From contig NW_027480467.1 in the NCBI RefSeq assembly GCF_051401765.1, positions 992,001 to 1,056,000 on the forward strand: 64,000 nucleotides of DNA. Reading direction: 5' to 3'. How positions within the stretch are numbered: position 1 is the stretch's first letter; each line of letters starts with the position of its first letter. Made by a program: the position numbers and the translations under genes. The DNA comes from Calliopsis andreniformis (taxonomy: Eukaryota; Arthropoda; Insecta; Hymenoptera; Andrenidae). Below are positions 41,601 through 56,200 of this stretch, piece by piece. A model generated the notes under the pieces. It ran no database searches. It was not told the origin of the DNA and worked only from the letters and a program-made list of their open reading frames with translations.

Positions 41601-44600
41601 GACGAGGACTAACGGTTGAGAATTTAGGTTTGAGGATTGAGGATTGAGGACTGATGACTGAGGATTGAGGATTGAGGATTGAGCATTGAGGATTGAAGAT
41701 TGTGGACTGGGGATTGAGGATTGAAGATTGAGGATTAAGGATTGAGGATTGGGGATTGAGGATCGAAGATTGAGGATTGGGTATTGAGGATTGAAGAATG
41801 AGGATTCATGACTGAGGATTGAGGATTGAGGATTGATGATTGAGGATTGAGGATTGAAGATTGAGTATGGAGGATTGAAGATTGAGGATGATGGCTGAGG
41901 TTTGAGGACTGAGGTTTGAGGACTGAGGACTGAGGATTGAAGATTGAGAATTGAGGATTGAGGATTGAGGATTGATGATTGGGTATTGAGGATTGAAGAA
42001 TGAGGATTGACGATTGAGGATTGAGGATTGAGGATTGAGGATTGAGTATTGAAGCTTCAGGATGGATGATTGAGGATTGAGGATTGAGGATTGAGGATTG
42101 AGGATTGAGGATTGAGGATTGAGTATTGAAGATTGTGGACTGATGATTGACGATTGAGGACTGAGGATTGAGGATTGATTATTGAGCTTTGGGGATTGAA
42201 GATTGTGGACTGGGGATAGAGGATCGAATATTGAGGATTAAGGATAGAGTATTGGGGATTGAGGATCTAGGATAGGAGATTGAAGATTTAGGATTGAGGA
42301 TTCAGGATTGAGGATTGAGGATGAGGGCTGAGGGTTGAGGATTGAGGATTGAGGATTGAGGATTGAAGATTGAGTATTGAGGATCGAGGATTGAGAATTG
42401 GGTATTGAGGATAGAAGAATGAGGATTGACGATTGAGGATTGGGAATTGAGGATTGACGATTGAGGATTGAGGATTGATGATTGAGGATTGAGTATTGAA
42501 GATTCAGGATGGATGATTGAGGATTGAGGATTGAGGATTGAGGATTGAGTATTGAGGATTGAGTATTGAAGATTGTGGACTGATGATTGACGATTGAGGA
42601 CTGAGGATTGAGGATTGATTATTGAGCTTTGGGGATTGAAGATTGTGGACTTGGGATAGAGGATTGAATATTGAGGATTAAGGATAGAGTATTGGGGATT
42701 GAGGATCTAGGATAGGAGATTGATTATTGAGGATTGAAGATTGAGTATTGAGGATTGAGGATTGAGAATTGAGAATTGAGGATGGGGACTGAGGGTTGAG
42801 GATTGACGTTTGAGCAATGAGGATTGAGGATTGAGGATTGAGGATTGAGGATGGAGGATTGAGGATTGAGGATTGAGTATTGAAGATTGAGGATTGATGA
42901 CTGAGGATTGAGGATTGAGGTTTGACGATTGAGGATTGGGAATTGAGGATTCAAGATTGAGTATTGAAGATTGAAGGTTGATGATTGAGGATTGAGGATT
43001 GTGGATAGAGGATTGAGGGTTGAGGATTGAATGTTGAGTATTGATGATTGAACACTGAGTATTGATGATTGAGGATTGAGGACTGAGGATTGAAGGCTGA
43101 GGATTGGGGATTGAGGATTGGCGATTGAGGATTGAGGACTGAGGATTGAGTATTGAGGATTGAAGATTGAAGATTGAGTATTGAGGATTGAAGATTGAGG
43201 ATTGAGGATTGAGGACTGAAGATTGAGGACTGAGTGTTGAGTGTTGAGTGATGCGAATTGATGTTTGTATACTGAGATTTGAAGATTGAAGATTGGGGAT
43301 TGAGCACTGAAGACTGTGAATTGAGGATATTCTAATGAGGACTGAGGTTTGACAATTGATTGCTGAGGACTGAGGGCTGAAGATTGACGATTCAGGGTTG
43401 AGGATTCGGGATTGAGGTTTGAGGACGAGGACTAACGGTTGAGAATTTAGGTTTGAGGATTGAGGATTGAGGACTGATGACTGAGGATTGAGGATTGAGG
43501 ATTGAGCATTGAGGATTGAAGATTGTGGACTGGGAATTGAGGATTGAAGATTGAGGATTAAGGATTGAGGATTGGGGATTGAGGATCGAAGATTGAGGAT
43601 TGGGTATTGAGGATTGAAGAATGAGGATTCATGACTGAGGATTGAGGATTGAGGATTGATGATTGAGGATTGAGGATTGAAGATTGAGTATGGAGGATTG
43701 AAGATTGAGGATGATGGCTGAGGTTTGAGGACTGAGGTTTGAGGACTGAGGACTGAGGATTGAGGATTGAGAATTGAGGATTGAGGATTGAGGATTGATG
43801 ATTGGGTATTGAGGATTGAAGAATGAGGATTGAAGCTTCAGGATAGATGATTGAGGATTGAGGATTGAGGATTGAGGATTGAGGATTGAGTATTGAAGAT
43901 TGTGGACTGATGATTGACGATTGAGGACTGAGGATTGAGGATTGATTATTGAGCTTTGGGGATTGAAGATTGTGGACTGGGGATAGAGGATTGATTATTG
44001 AGCTTTGGGGATTGAAGATTGTGGACTGGGGATAGAGGATTGAATATTGAGGATTAAGGATAGAGTATTGGGGATTGAGGATCTAGGATAGGAGATTGAT
44101 TATTGAGGATTGATGATTGAGTATTGAGGATTGAGGATTGAGAATTGAGAATTGAGAATGGGGACTGAGGGTTGAGGATTGACGTTTGAGCAATGAGGAT
44201 TGAGGATTGAGGATTGAGGATTGAGGATTGAGGATTGAGTATTGAAGATTGAGGATTGATGACTGAGGATTGAGGATTGAGGATAGACGATTGAGAATTG
44301 GGAATTGAGGATTGAAGATTGAGTATTGAAGGTTGAAGGTTGATGATTGAGGATTGAGGATTATGGATAGAAGATTGAGGGTTGAGGATTGAATGTTGAG
44401 TATTGAGGATTGAACATTGAGTATTGATGATTGAGGATGGAGGACTGAGGATTGAAGGTTGAGGATTGATGATTGAGGATTGCGGACTGAGGATTGAGGA
44501 TTGAGGATTGAGGATTGAAGACTGAGTATTGAGGATTGATTATTGAGGATTGAAGATTGAGGATTGAGGATTGAGGGTTAAGAATTGAGGATTGAGGATG

Positions 44601-45278
44601 AGGACTGAGGGTTGAGGATTGAGGATTGAGGATGAGGACCGAGGGTTGAGGATTGAGGTTTCAGGAACGAGGATTGAGGATTGAGAATTGAGGACTGAGG
44701 ATTGACGATTGAGTTTTGAAGATTGAGGATAGATGACTGAGGATTGAGGATTGAGGATTGAGGATTGAGGGTTGAGGATTGAAGATTGAGTATTGAGGAT
44801 TGAGGATTGAGGATCGAGGATTGAGTATTGAAGATTGAGGATTGATGATTGAGGATTGCGGACTGAGGATTGAGGATTGAGGATTGAGGATTGAAGACTG
44901 AGTATTGAGGATTGATTATTGAGGATTGAAGATTGAGGATTGAGGATTGAGGGTTAAGAATTGAGGATTGAGGATGAGGACTGAGGGTTGAGGATTGAGG
45001 ATTGAGGAATGTGGATTGAGGATTGAGGATTGAGGATTGATGATTGAGGATTGAGTATTGAAGATTGAGGATTGATGACTGAGGATTGAGGATTGAGGAT
45101 TGATGATTGAGGATTGAGGATTGAAGATTGAGTATGGAGGATTGAAGATTGAGGATTGAGGATTGAGGATTGAAGATTGAGGACTGAGTGTTGAGGGTTG
45201 TGTGATGAGAATTGATGTCTGTGGATTGAGATTTGAAGATTGAAGATTGGGGATTCAGTATTGAAAACTGTGAAATGA
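38694..45278 (+). repeat. Higher-order unit 10 (6585 bp)
   Basis: It follows unit 9 at +5209 through B 38694, A' 38981, C 39715, A 40112, E 40801, D 41502, E 42184 and E 42624. It then adds a second D block (D 43325, +1823 from the first). That block ends in a shortened junction near 43,831 and a 49-bp duplication of the E core before rejoining the standard pattern at about 44,100. The first three fifths are nearly identical to unit 9; a T-to-C change near 39,104 is one of few differences seen. Confidence 0.92.
43940..44050 (+). repeat. 49-bp local tandem duplication of the E core
   Basis: The stretch gattgattattgagctttgg ... ggggatagag occurs twice in a row, GAGCTTTGG starting at 43951 and 44000. 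49 bp is exactly seven heptamers. It is unique in the window: every other E copy has one core. It sits at the join between the extra D block of unit 10 and the standard pattern, so it is probably a slippage or unequal-exchange scar. Confidence 0.88.
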
Positions 45279-48200
45279 GGATATTCTATTGAGGATTGAG
45301 GATTGACAATTGATTGTTGCGGACTGAGGGATGAAGATTGAGCATTCAGGATTGAGGATTCGGAATTGAGGTTTGAGGACTGAGGATTGAGTGTTGAGGA
45401 TTGAGGATTGAGGATTGAGGATTGACGCTTGAGGATAGAGGATTGCGGATGGAGGATTGAAGAGAGAGGACCGAGAGTTGAGGATTGAGTGTTGAGAATT
45501 GATGTTTGAGGGTCGAGATTTGATTATTGAATATTGTGGATTGAGTATTGAATCATGAAAATTCAGGATATTCTATTGAGTATTGAGAATTGAGGATTGA
45601 TGGTTGAGTATTGAGAATTGATGCTTGATGGTTGTGTGTTGAATATTGAGGATTGAGTATTGAGGATTGAAGACTGAGTATTGAGGATTGAAGGCTGATG
45701 ATTGAGGATTGAGGATTGATGATTCAGGATTGTGGATTGAGGATTGAGTATTGAGGATTGATGATTCAAGACTGTGTATTGAGGATTGAACATTGAGGAT
45801 TGAGGATTCAGGATTGAGGATTGAGGATGAGGGCTGAGGGTTGAGGATTGAGGATTGAGGATTGAGGATTGAAGATTGAGTATTGAGGATTGAGGATTGA
45901 GAATTGGGTATTGAGGATTGAAGAATGAGGATTGACGATTGAGGATTGGGAATTGAGGATTGAAGATTGAGTATTGAGGATTGATGGTTGATGATTGAGG
46001 ATTGAGGATTGTGGATTGAGGATTGAGGGTTGAGGATTGAAGGTTGAGTATTGAGGATTGAACATTGAGCATTGATGATTGAGGATTGAGGACTGAGGAT
46101 TGGAGATTGAGGATTGGGGATTGAGGATTGGCGATTGAGGATTGAGGACTGAGGATTGAGAATTGAGGATTGAGGATTGAGGATTGAGGATTGAAGTTTG
46201 AGGACAGAGTGTTGAGGGTTGAGTGATGAGAATTGATGTCTGTGGATGGAGACTTGAAGATTGAAGATTGAGGATTGATTATTGAAAACAGAGAACTCAG
46301 GATATTCTATTGAGTATTGAGAATTGAGGATTGATGATTGAGTATTGAGGATTGATGTTTGAGGGTTGTGTATTGAATATTGAGGATTGAGGACTGAGGA
46401 TTGAGGATTGAGGATTGAGCATTGAAGATTGAGTATTGATGATTGACGATTCGGGATTGAGGATTGAGGGTTGAGGATTGAGGATTGATGATTGAGGATT
46501 GAGGATTGAGGATTGAGGATTGAGGATAGAGGATTGAAGATTGAGGATTGGGATTGAGGGTTGAGGATTGTGGATTGAGAATAGAAGATTGAGTATTGAG
46601 GATTGAAGATTGAGGTTTGAGGATTGAGGATTGAGGATGGAGGATGAGGGCTGAGGGTTGAGCGTTGAGGTTTGAGTATTGAATACTGAGAATTCAGGAT
46701 ATTCTATTGAGTATTGAGAATTGAGTATTGATGGTTGAGTATTGAGGAGTGAGGATTGAGTATTGAGGATTGAAGATTGAGGTTTGAGGATTGAGAATTG
46801 AGGATTGAGGATGAGGACTGAGGGTTGAGGATTGAGGTTTGAGGCACGAGGATTGTGGATTGAGAATTGAGGACTGACGATTGACGATTGAGTTTTGAAG
46901 ATTGAGGATTGGTGACTGAGGATTGAGGATTGAGGATTGAGGATTGAGGATTGAGGATTGAAGATTGAGTATTGAGGATTGAGGATTGAGGATTGAGGAT
47001 TGAGTATTGAAGATTGAGGTTTGAGGATTGAAGATTGAGTATGGAGGATTGAAGATTGAGGATTGGGGATTGAGGAACGAGGATTGACGATTGAGGATGA
47101 TGGCTGAGGTTTGAGGACTGAGGTTTGAGGACTGAGGACTGATGATTGAGGATTGAGAATTGAGGATTGAGGATTGAGGATTGAGGATTGGGTATTGAGG
47201 ATTGAAGAATGAGGATTAACGATTGAGGATTGAGGATTGATGATTGAGGATTGAGTATTGAAGATTCAGGATGGATGATTGAGGATTGAGGATTGAGGAT
47301 TGAGGATTGAGTATTGAGGATTGAGTATTGAAGATTGTGGACTGATGATTGACGATTGAGGACTGAGGATTGAGGATTGCTTATTGAGCTTTGGGGATTG
47401 AAGATTGTGGACTTGGGATAGAGGATTGAATATTGAGGATTAAGGATAGAGTATTGGGGATTGAGGATCTAGGATAGGAGATTGATTATTGAGGATTGAA
47501 GATTGAGTATTGAGGATTGAGGATTGAGAATTGAGAATTGAGGATGGGGACTGAGGCTTGAGGATTGACGTTTGAGCAATGAGGATTGAGGATTGAGGAT
47601 TGAGGATTGAGGATGGAGGATTGAGGATTGAGGATTGGGAATTGAGGATTGAAGATTGAGTATTGAAGATTGAAGGTTGATGATTGAGGATTGAGGATTG
47701 TGGATAGAGGATTGAGGGTTGAGGATTGAATGTTGAGTATTGATGATTGAACACTGAGTATTGATGATTGAGGATTGAGGACTGAGGATTGAAGGTTGAG
47801 GATTGGGGATTGAGGATTGGCGATTGAGGTTTGAGGACTGAGGATTGAGTATTAAGAATTGAAGATTGAAGATTGAGTATTGAGGATTGAAGATTGAGGA
47901 TTGAGGATTGAGGACTGAAGATTGAGGACTGAGTGTTGAGTGTTGAGTGATGCGAATTGATGTTTGTATACTGAGATTTGAAGATTGAAGATTGGGGATT
48001 GAGTACTGAAGACTGTGAATTGAGGATATTCTAATGAGGACTGAGGTTTGACAATTGATTGTTGAGGACTGAGGGCTTAAGATTGACGATTCAGGGTTGA
48101 GGATTCGGGATTGAGGTTTGAGGACGAGGACTAACGGTTGAGAATTTAGGTTTGAGGATTGAGGATTGAGGACTGATGACTGAGGATTGAGGATTGAGGA

Positions 48201-50431
48201 TTGAGCATTGAGGATTGAAGATTGTGGACTGGGGATTGAGGATTGAAGATTGAGGATTAAGGATTGAGGATTGGGGATTGAGGATCGAAGATTGAGGATT
48301 GGGTATTGAGGATTGAAGAATGAGGATTCATGACTGAGGATTGAGGATTGAGGATTGATGATTGAGGATTGAGGATTGAAGATTGAGTATGGAGGATTGA
48401 AGATTGAGGATGATGGCTGAGGTTTGAGGACTGAGGTTTGAGGACTGAGGACTGAGGATTGAAGATTGAGAATTGAGGATTGAGGATTGAGGATTGATGA
48501 TTGGGTATTGAGGATTGAAGAATGAGGATTGACGATTGAGGATTGAGGATTGAGGATTGAGGATTGAGTATTGAAGCTTCAGGATGGATGATTGAGGATT
48601 GAGGATTGAGGATTGAGGATTGAGGATTGAGGATTGAGGATTGAGGATTGAGTATTGAAGATTGTGGACTGATGATTGACGATTGAGGACTGAGGATTGA
48701 GGATTGATTATTGAGCTTTGGGGATTGAAGATTGTGGACTGCGGATAGAGGATCGAATATTGAGGATTAAGGATAGAGTATTGGGGATTGAGGATCTAGG
48801 ATAGGAGATTGAAGATTTAGGATTGAGGATTCAGGATTGAGGATTGAGGATGAGGGCTGAGGGTTGAGGATTGAGGATTGAGGATTGAGGATTGAAGATT
48901 GAGTATTGAGGATCGAGGATTGAGAATTGGGTATTGAGGATAGAAGAATGAGGATTGACGATTGAGGATTGGGAATTGAGGATTGACGATTGAGGATTGA
49001 GGATTGATGATTGAGGATTGAGTATTGAAGATTCAGGATGGATGATTGAGGATTGAGGATTGAGGATTGAGGATTGAGTATTGAGGATTGAGTATTGAAG
49101 ATTGTGGACTGATGATTGACGATTGAGGACTGAGGATTGAGGATTGATTATTGAGCTTTGGGGATTGAAGATTGTGGACTTGGGATAGAGGATTGAATAT
49201 TGAGGATTAAGGATAGAGTATTGGGGATTGAGGATCTAGGATAGGAGATTGATTATTGAGGATTGAAGATTGAGTATTGAGGATTGAGGATTGAGAATTG
49301 AGAATTGAGAATGGGGACTGAGGGTTGAGGATTGACGTTTGAGCAATGAGGATTGAGGATTGAGGATTGAGGATTGAGGATTGAGGATTGAGTATTGAAG
49401 ATTGAGGATTGATGACTGAGGATTGAGGATTGAGGATAGACGATTGAGAATTGGGAATTGAGGATTGAAGATTGAGTATTGAAGGTTGAAGGTTGATGAT
49501 TGAGGATTGAGGATTGTGGATAGAAGATTGAGGGTTGAGGATTGAATGTTGAGTATTGAGGATTGAACATTGAGTATTGATGATTGAGGATGGAGGACTG
49601 AGGATTGAAGGTTGAGGATTGATGATTGAGGATTGCGGACTGAGGATTGAGGATTGAGGATTGAGGATTGAAGACTGAGTATTGAGGATTGATTATTGAG
49701 GATTGAAGATTGAGGATTGAGGATTGAGGGTTAAGAATTGAGGATTGAGGATGAGGACTGAGGGTTGAGGATTGAGGATTGAGGATGAGGACCGAGGGTT
49801 GAGGATTGAGGTTTGAGGAACGAGGATTGAGGATTGAGAATTGAGGACTGAGGATTGACGATTGAGTTTTGAAGATTGAGGATAGATGACTGAGGATTGA
49901 GGATTGAGGATTGAGGATTGAGGATTGAGGATTGAAGATTGAGTATTGAGGATTGAGGATTGAGGATCGAGGATTGAGTATTGAAGATTGAGGATTGATG
50001 ATTGAGGATTGCGGACTGAGGATTGAGGATTGAGGATTGAGGATTGAAGACTGAGTATTGAGGATTGATTATTGAGGATTGAAGATTGAGGATTGAGGAT
50101 TGAGGGTTAAGAATTGAGGATTGAGGATGAGGACTGAGGGTTGAGGATTGAGGATTGAGGAATGTGGATTGAGGATTGAGGATTGAGGATTGATGATTGA
50201 GGATTGAGTATTGAAGATTGAGGATTGATGACTGAGGATTGAGGATTGAGGATTGATGATTGAGGATTGAGGATTGAAGATTGAGTATGGAGGATTGAAG
50301 ATTGAGGATTGAGGATTGAGGATTGAAGATTGAGGACTGAGTGTTGAGGGTTGTGTGATGAGAATTGATGTCTGTGGATTGAGATTTGAAGATTGAAGGT
50401 TGGGGATTCAGTATTGAAAACTGTGAAATGA
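45279..50431 (+). repeat. Higher-order unit 11 (5153 bp)
   Basis: Order B 45279, A' 45566, C 46300, A 46697, E 47386, D 48024, E 48713, E 49153. It matches the reference unit apart from a clean 63-bp (nine-heptamer) deletion near 47,630, which accounts for A-to-D being 1327 rather than 1390 bp, and one extra heptamer near 48.65 kb. The deletion is private to this unit. Confidence 0.92.
47600..47660 (+). repeat. Junction of a private 63-bp deletion
   Basis: In the matching places of units 8-10 and 12, ggatggaggattgagg is followed by a tattgaagattgagg / gatgactgagg / gacgattgagg run before gggaattgagg. Here that run is missing and ggatggagg leads almost directly to gggaattgagg. The 63-bp loss is nine heptamers and accounts for the spacing change from C and A to D in this unit only. 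Confidence 0.85.
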
Positions 50432-53239
50432 GGATATTCTATTGAGGATTGAGGATTGACAATTGATTGTTGCGGACTGAGGGATGAAGATTGAGCATTC
50501 AGGATTGAGGATTCGGAATTGAGGTTTGAGGACTGAGGATTGAGTGTTGAGGATTGAGGATTGAGGATTGAGGATTGACGCTTGAGGATAGAGGATTGCG
50601 GATGGAGGATTGAAGAGAGAGGACCGAGAGTTGAGGATTGAGTGTTGAGAATTGATGTTTGAGGGTCGAGATTTGATTATTGAATATTGTGGATTGAGTA
50701 TTGAATCATGAAAATTCAGGATATTCTATTGAGTATTGAGAATTGAGGATTGATGGTTGAGTATTGAGAATTGATGCTTGATGGTTGTGTGTTGAATATT
50801 GAGGATTGAGTATTGAGGATTGAAGACTGAGTATTGAGGATTGAAGGCTGATGATTGAGGATTGAGGATTGATGATTCAGGATTGTGGATTGAGGATTGA
50901 GTATTGAGGATTGATGATTCAAGACTGTGTATTGAGGATTGAACATTGAGGATTGAGGATTCAGGATTGAGGATTGAGGATGAGGGCTGAGGGTTGAGGA
51001 TTGAGGATTGAGGATTGAGGATTGAAGATTGAGTATTGAGGATTGAGGATTGAGAATTGGGTATTGAGGATTGAAGAATGAGGATTGACGATTGAGGATT
51101 GGGAATTGAGGATTGAAGATTGAGTATTGAGGATTGATGGTTGATGATTGAGGATTGAGGATTGTGGATTGAGGATTGAGGGTTGAGGATTGAAGGTTGA
51201 GTATTGAGGATTGAACATTGAGCATTGATGATTGAGGATTGAGGACTGAGGATTGGAGATTGAGGATTGGGGATTGAGGATTGGCGATTGAGGATTGAGG
51301 ACTGAGGATTGAGAATTGAGGATTGAGGATTGAGGATTGAGGATTGAAGTTTGAGGACAGAGTGTTGAGGGTTGAGTGATGAGAATTGATGTCTGTGGAT
51401 GGAGACTTGAAGATTGAAGATTGAGGATTGATTATTGAAAACAGAGAACTCAGGATATTCTATTGAGTATTGAGAATTGAGGATTGATGATTGAGTATTG
51501 AGGATTGATGTTTGAGGGTTGTGTATTGAATATTGAGGATTGAGGACTGAGGATTGAGGATTGAGGATTGAGCATTGAAGATTGAGTATTGATGATTGAC
51601 GATTCGGGATTGAGGATTGAGGGTTGAGGATTGAGGATTGATGATTGAGGATTGAGGATTGAGGATTGAGGATTGAGGATAGAGGATTGAAGATTGAGGA
51701 TTGGGATTGAGGGTTGAGGATTGTGGATTGAGAATAGAAGATTGAGTATTGAGGATTGAAGATTGAGGTTTGAGGATTGAGGATTGAGGATGGAGGATGA
51801 GGGCTGAGGGTTGAGCGTTGAGGTTTGAGTATTGAATACTGAGAATTCAGGATATTCTATTGAGTATTGAGAATTGAGTATTGATGGTTGAGTATTGAGG
51901 AGTGAGGATTGAGTATTGAGGATTGAAGATTGAGGTTTGAGGATTGAGAATTGAGGATTGAGGATGAGGACTGAGGGTTGAGGATTGAGGTTTGAGGCAC
52001 GAGGATTGTGGATTGAGAATTGAGGACTGACGATTGACGATTGAGTTTTGAAGATTGAGGATTGGTGACTGAGGATTGAGGATTGAGGATTGAGGATTGA
52101 GGATTGAGGATTGAAGATTGAGTATTGAGGATTGAGGATTGAGGATTGAGGATTGAGTATTGAAGATTGAGGTTTGAGGATTGAAGATTGAGTATGGAGG
52201 ATTGAAGATTGAGGATTGGGGATTGAGGAACGAGGATTGACGATTGAGGATGATGGCTGAGGTTTGAGGACTGAGGTTTGAGGACTGAGGACTGATGATT
52301 GAGGATTGAGAATTGAGGATTGAGGATTGAGGATTGAGGATTGGGTATTGAGGATTGAAGAATGAGGATTAACGATTGAGGATTGAGGATTGATGATTGA
52401 GGATTGAGTATTGAAGATTCAGGATGGATGATTGAGGATTGAGGATTGAGGATTGAGGATTGAGTATTGAGGATTGAGTATTGAAGATTGTGGACTGATG
52501 ATTGACGATTGAGGACTGAGGATTGAGGATTGCTTATTGAGCTTTGGGGATTGAAGATTGTGGACTTGGGATAGAGGATTGAATATTGAGGATTAAGGAT
52601 AGAGTATTGGGGATTGAGGATCTAGGATAGGAGATTGATTATTGAGGATTGAAGATTGAGTATTGAGGATTGAGGATTGAGAATTGAGAATTGAGGATGG
52701 GGACTGAGGGTTGAGGATTGACGTTTGAGCAATGAGGATTGAGGATTGAGGATTGAGGATTGAGGATGGAGGATTGAGGATTGAGGATTGAGTATTGAAG
52801 ATTGAGGATTGATGACTGAGGATTGAGGATTGAGGATTGACGATTGAGGATTGGGAATTGAGGATTGAAGATTGAGTATTGAAGATTGAAGGTTGATGAT
52901 TGAGGATTGAGGATTGTGGATAGAGGATTGAGGGTTGAGGATTGAATGTTGAGTATTGATGATTGAACACTGAGTATTGATGATTGAGGATTGAGGACTG
53001 AGGATTGAAGGTTGAGGATTGGGGATTGAGGATTGGCGATTGAGGTTTGAGGACTGAGGATTGAGTATTAAGGATTGAAGATTGAAGATTGAGTATTGAG
53101 GATTGAAGATTGAGGATTGAGGATTGAGGACTGAAGATTGAGGACTGAGTGTTGAGTGTTGAGTGATGCGAATTGATGTTTGTATACTGAGATTTGAAGA
53201 TTGAAGATTGGGGATTGAGTACTGAAGACTGTGAATTGA

Positions 53240-56200
53240 GGATATTCTAATGAGGACTGAGGTTTGACAATTGATTGTTGAGGACTGAGGGCTTAAGATT
53301 GACGATTCAGGGTTGAGGATTCGGGATTGAGGTTTGAGGACGAGGACTAACGGTTGAGAATTTAGGTTTGAGGATTGAGGATTGAGGACTGATGACTGAG
53401 GATTGAGGATTGAGGATTGAGCATTGAGGATTGAAGATTGTGGACTGGGGATTGAGGATTGAAGATTGAGGATTAAGGATTGAGGATTGGGGATTGAGGA
53501 TCGAAGATTGAGGATTGGGTATTGAGGATTGAAGAATGAGGATTCATGACTGAGGATTGAGGATTGAGGATTGATGATTGAGGATTGAGGATTGAAGATT
53601 GAGTATGGAGGATTGAAGATTGAGGATGATGGCTGAGGTTTGAGGACTGAGGTTTGAGGACTGAGGACTGAGGATTGAAGATTGAGAATTGAGGATTGAG
53701 GATTGAGGATTGATGATTGGGTATTGAGGATTGAAGAATGTGGATTGACGATTGAGGATTGAGGATTGAGGATTGAGGATTGAGTATTGAAGCTTCAGGA
53801 TGGATGATTGAGGATTGAGGATTGAGGATTGAGGATTGAGGATTGAGGATTGAGGATTGAGTATTGAAGATTGTGGACTGATGATTGACGATTGAGGACT
53901 GAGGATTGAGGATTGATTATTGAGCTTTGGGGATTGAAGATTGTGGACTGGGGATAGAGGATCGAATATTGAGGATTAAGGATAGAGTATTGGGGATTGA
54001 GGATCTAGGATAGGAGATTGAAGATTTAGGATTGAGGATTCAGGATTGAGGATTGAGGATGAGGGCTGAGGGTTGAGGATTGAGGATTGAGGATTGAGGA
54101 TTGAAGATTGAGTATTGAGGATCGAGGATTGAGAATTGGGTATTGAGGATAGAAGAATGAGGATTGACGATTGAGGATTGGGAATTGAGGATTGACGATT
54201 GAGGATTGAGGATTGATGATTGAGGATTGAGTATTGAAGATTCAGGATGGATGATTGAGGATTGAGGATTGAGGATTGAGGATTGAGTATTGAGGATTGA
54301 GTATTGAAGATTGTGGACTGATGATTGACGATTGAGGACTGAGGATTGAGGATTGATTATTGAGCTTTGGGGATTGAAGATTGTGGACTTGGGATAGAGG
54401 ATTGAATATTGAGGATTAAGGATAGAGTATTGGGGATTGAGGATCTAGGATAGGAGATTGATTATTGAGGATTGAAGATTGAGTATTGAGGATTGAGGAT
54501 TGAGAATTGAGAATTGAGGATGGGGACTGAGGGTTGAGGATTGACGTTTGAGCAATGAGGATTGAGGATTGAGGATTGAGGATTGAGGATGGAGGATTGA
54601 GGATTGAGGATTGAGTATTGAAGATTGAGGATTGATGACTGAGGATTGAGGATTGAGGTTTGACGATTGAGGATTGGGAATTGAGGATTGAAGATTGAGT
54701 ATTGAAGATTGAAGGTTGATGATTGAGGATTGAGGATTGTGGATAGAGGATTGAGGGTTGAGGATTGAATGTTGAGTATTGATGATTGAACACTGAGTAT
54801 TGATGATTGAGGATTGAGGACTGAGGATTGAAGGCTGAGGATTGGGGATTGAGGATTGGCGATTGAGGATTGAGGACTGAGGATTGAGTATTGAGGATTG
54901 AAGATTGAAGATTGAGTATTGAGGATTGAAGATTGAGGATTGAGGATTGAGGACTGAAGATTGAGGACTGAGTGTTGAGTGTTGAGTGATGCGAATTGAT
55001 GTTTGTATACTGAGATTTGAAGATTGAAGATTGGGGATTGAGTACTGAAGACTGTGAATTGAGGATATTCTAATGAGGACTGAGGTTTGACAATTGATTG
55101 CTGAGGACTGAGGGCTGAAGATTGACGATTCAGGGTTGAGGATTCGGGATTGAGGTTTGAGGACGAGGACTAACGGTTGAGAATTTAGGTTTGAGGATTG
55201 AGGATTGAGGACTGATGACTGAGGATTGAGGATTGAGGATTGTGCATTGAGGATTGAAGATTGTGGACTGGGAATTGAGGATTGAAGATTGAGGATTAAG
55301 GATTGAGGATTGGGGATTGAGGATCGAAGATTGAGGATTGGGTATTGAGGATTGAAGAATGAGGATTCATGACTGAGGATTGAGGATTGAGGATTGATGA
55401 TTGAGGATTGAGGATTGAAGATTGAGTATGGAGGATTGAAGATTGAGGATGATGGCTGAGGCTTGAGGACTGAGGTTTGAGGACTGAGGACTGAGGATTG
55501 AGGATTGAGAATTGAGGATTGAGGATTGAGGATTGATGATTGGGTATTGAGGATTGAAGAATGAGGATTGAAGCTTCAGGATAGATGATTGAGGATTGAG
55601 GATTGAGGATTGAGGATTGAGGATTGAGTATTGAAGATTGTGGACTGATGATTGACGATTGAGGACTGAGGATTGAGGATTGATTATTGAGCTTTGGGGA
55701 TTGAAGATTGTGGACTGGGGATAGAGGATTGAATATTGAGGATTAAGGATAGAGTATTGGGGATTGAGGATCTAGGATAGGAGATTGATTATTGAGGATT
55801 GATGATTGAGTATTGAGGATTGAGGATTGAGAATTGAGAATTGAGAATGGGGACTGAGGGTTGAGGATTGACGTTTGAGCAATGAGGATTGAGGATTGAG
55901 GATTGAGGATTGAGGATGGAGGATTGAGGATTGAGGATTGAGTATTGAAGATTGAGGATTGATGACTGAGGATTGAGGATTGAGGTTTGACGATTGAGGA
56001 TTGGGAATTGAGGATTGAGAATTGGGTATTGAGGATAGAAGAATGAGGATTGACGATTGAGGATTGGGAATTGAGGATTGAAGATTGAGTATTGAGGATT
56101 GAAGGTTGATGATTGAGGATTGAGGATTGATGACTGAGGATTGAGGATTGAGGATTGACGATTGAGGATTGGGAATTGAGGATTGAAGATTGAGTATTGA

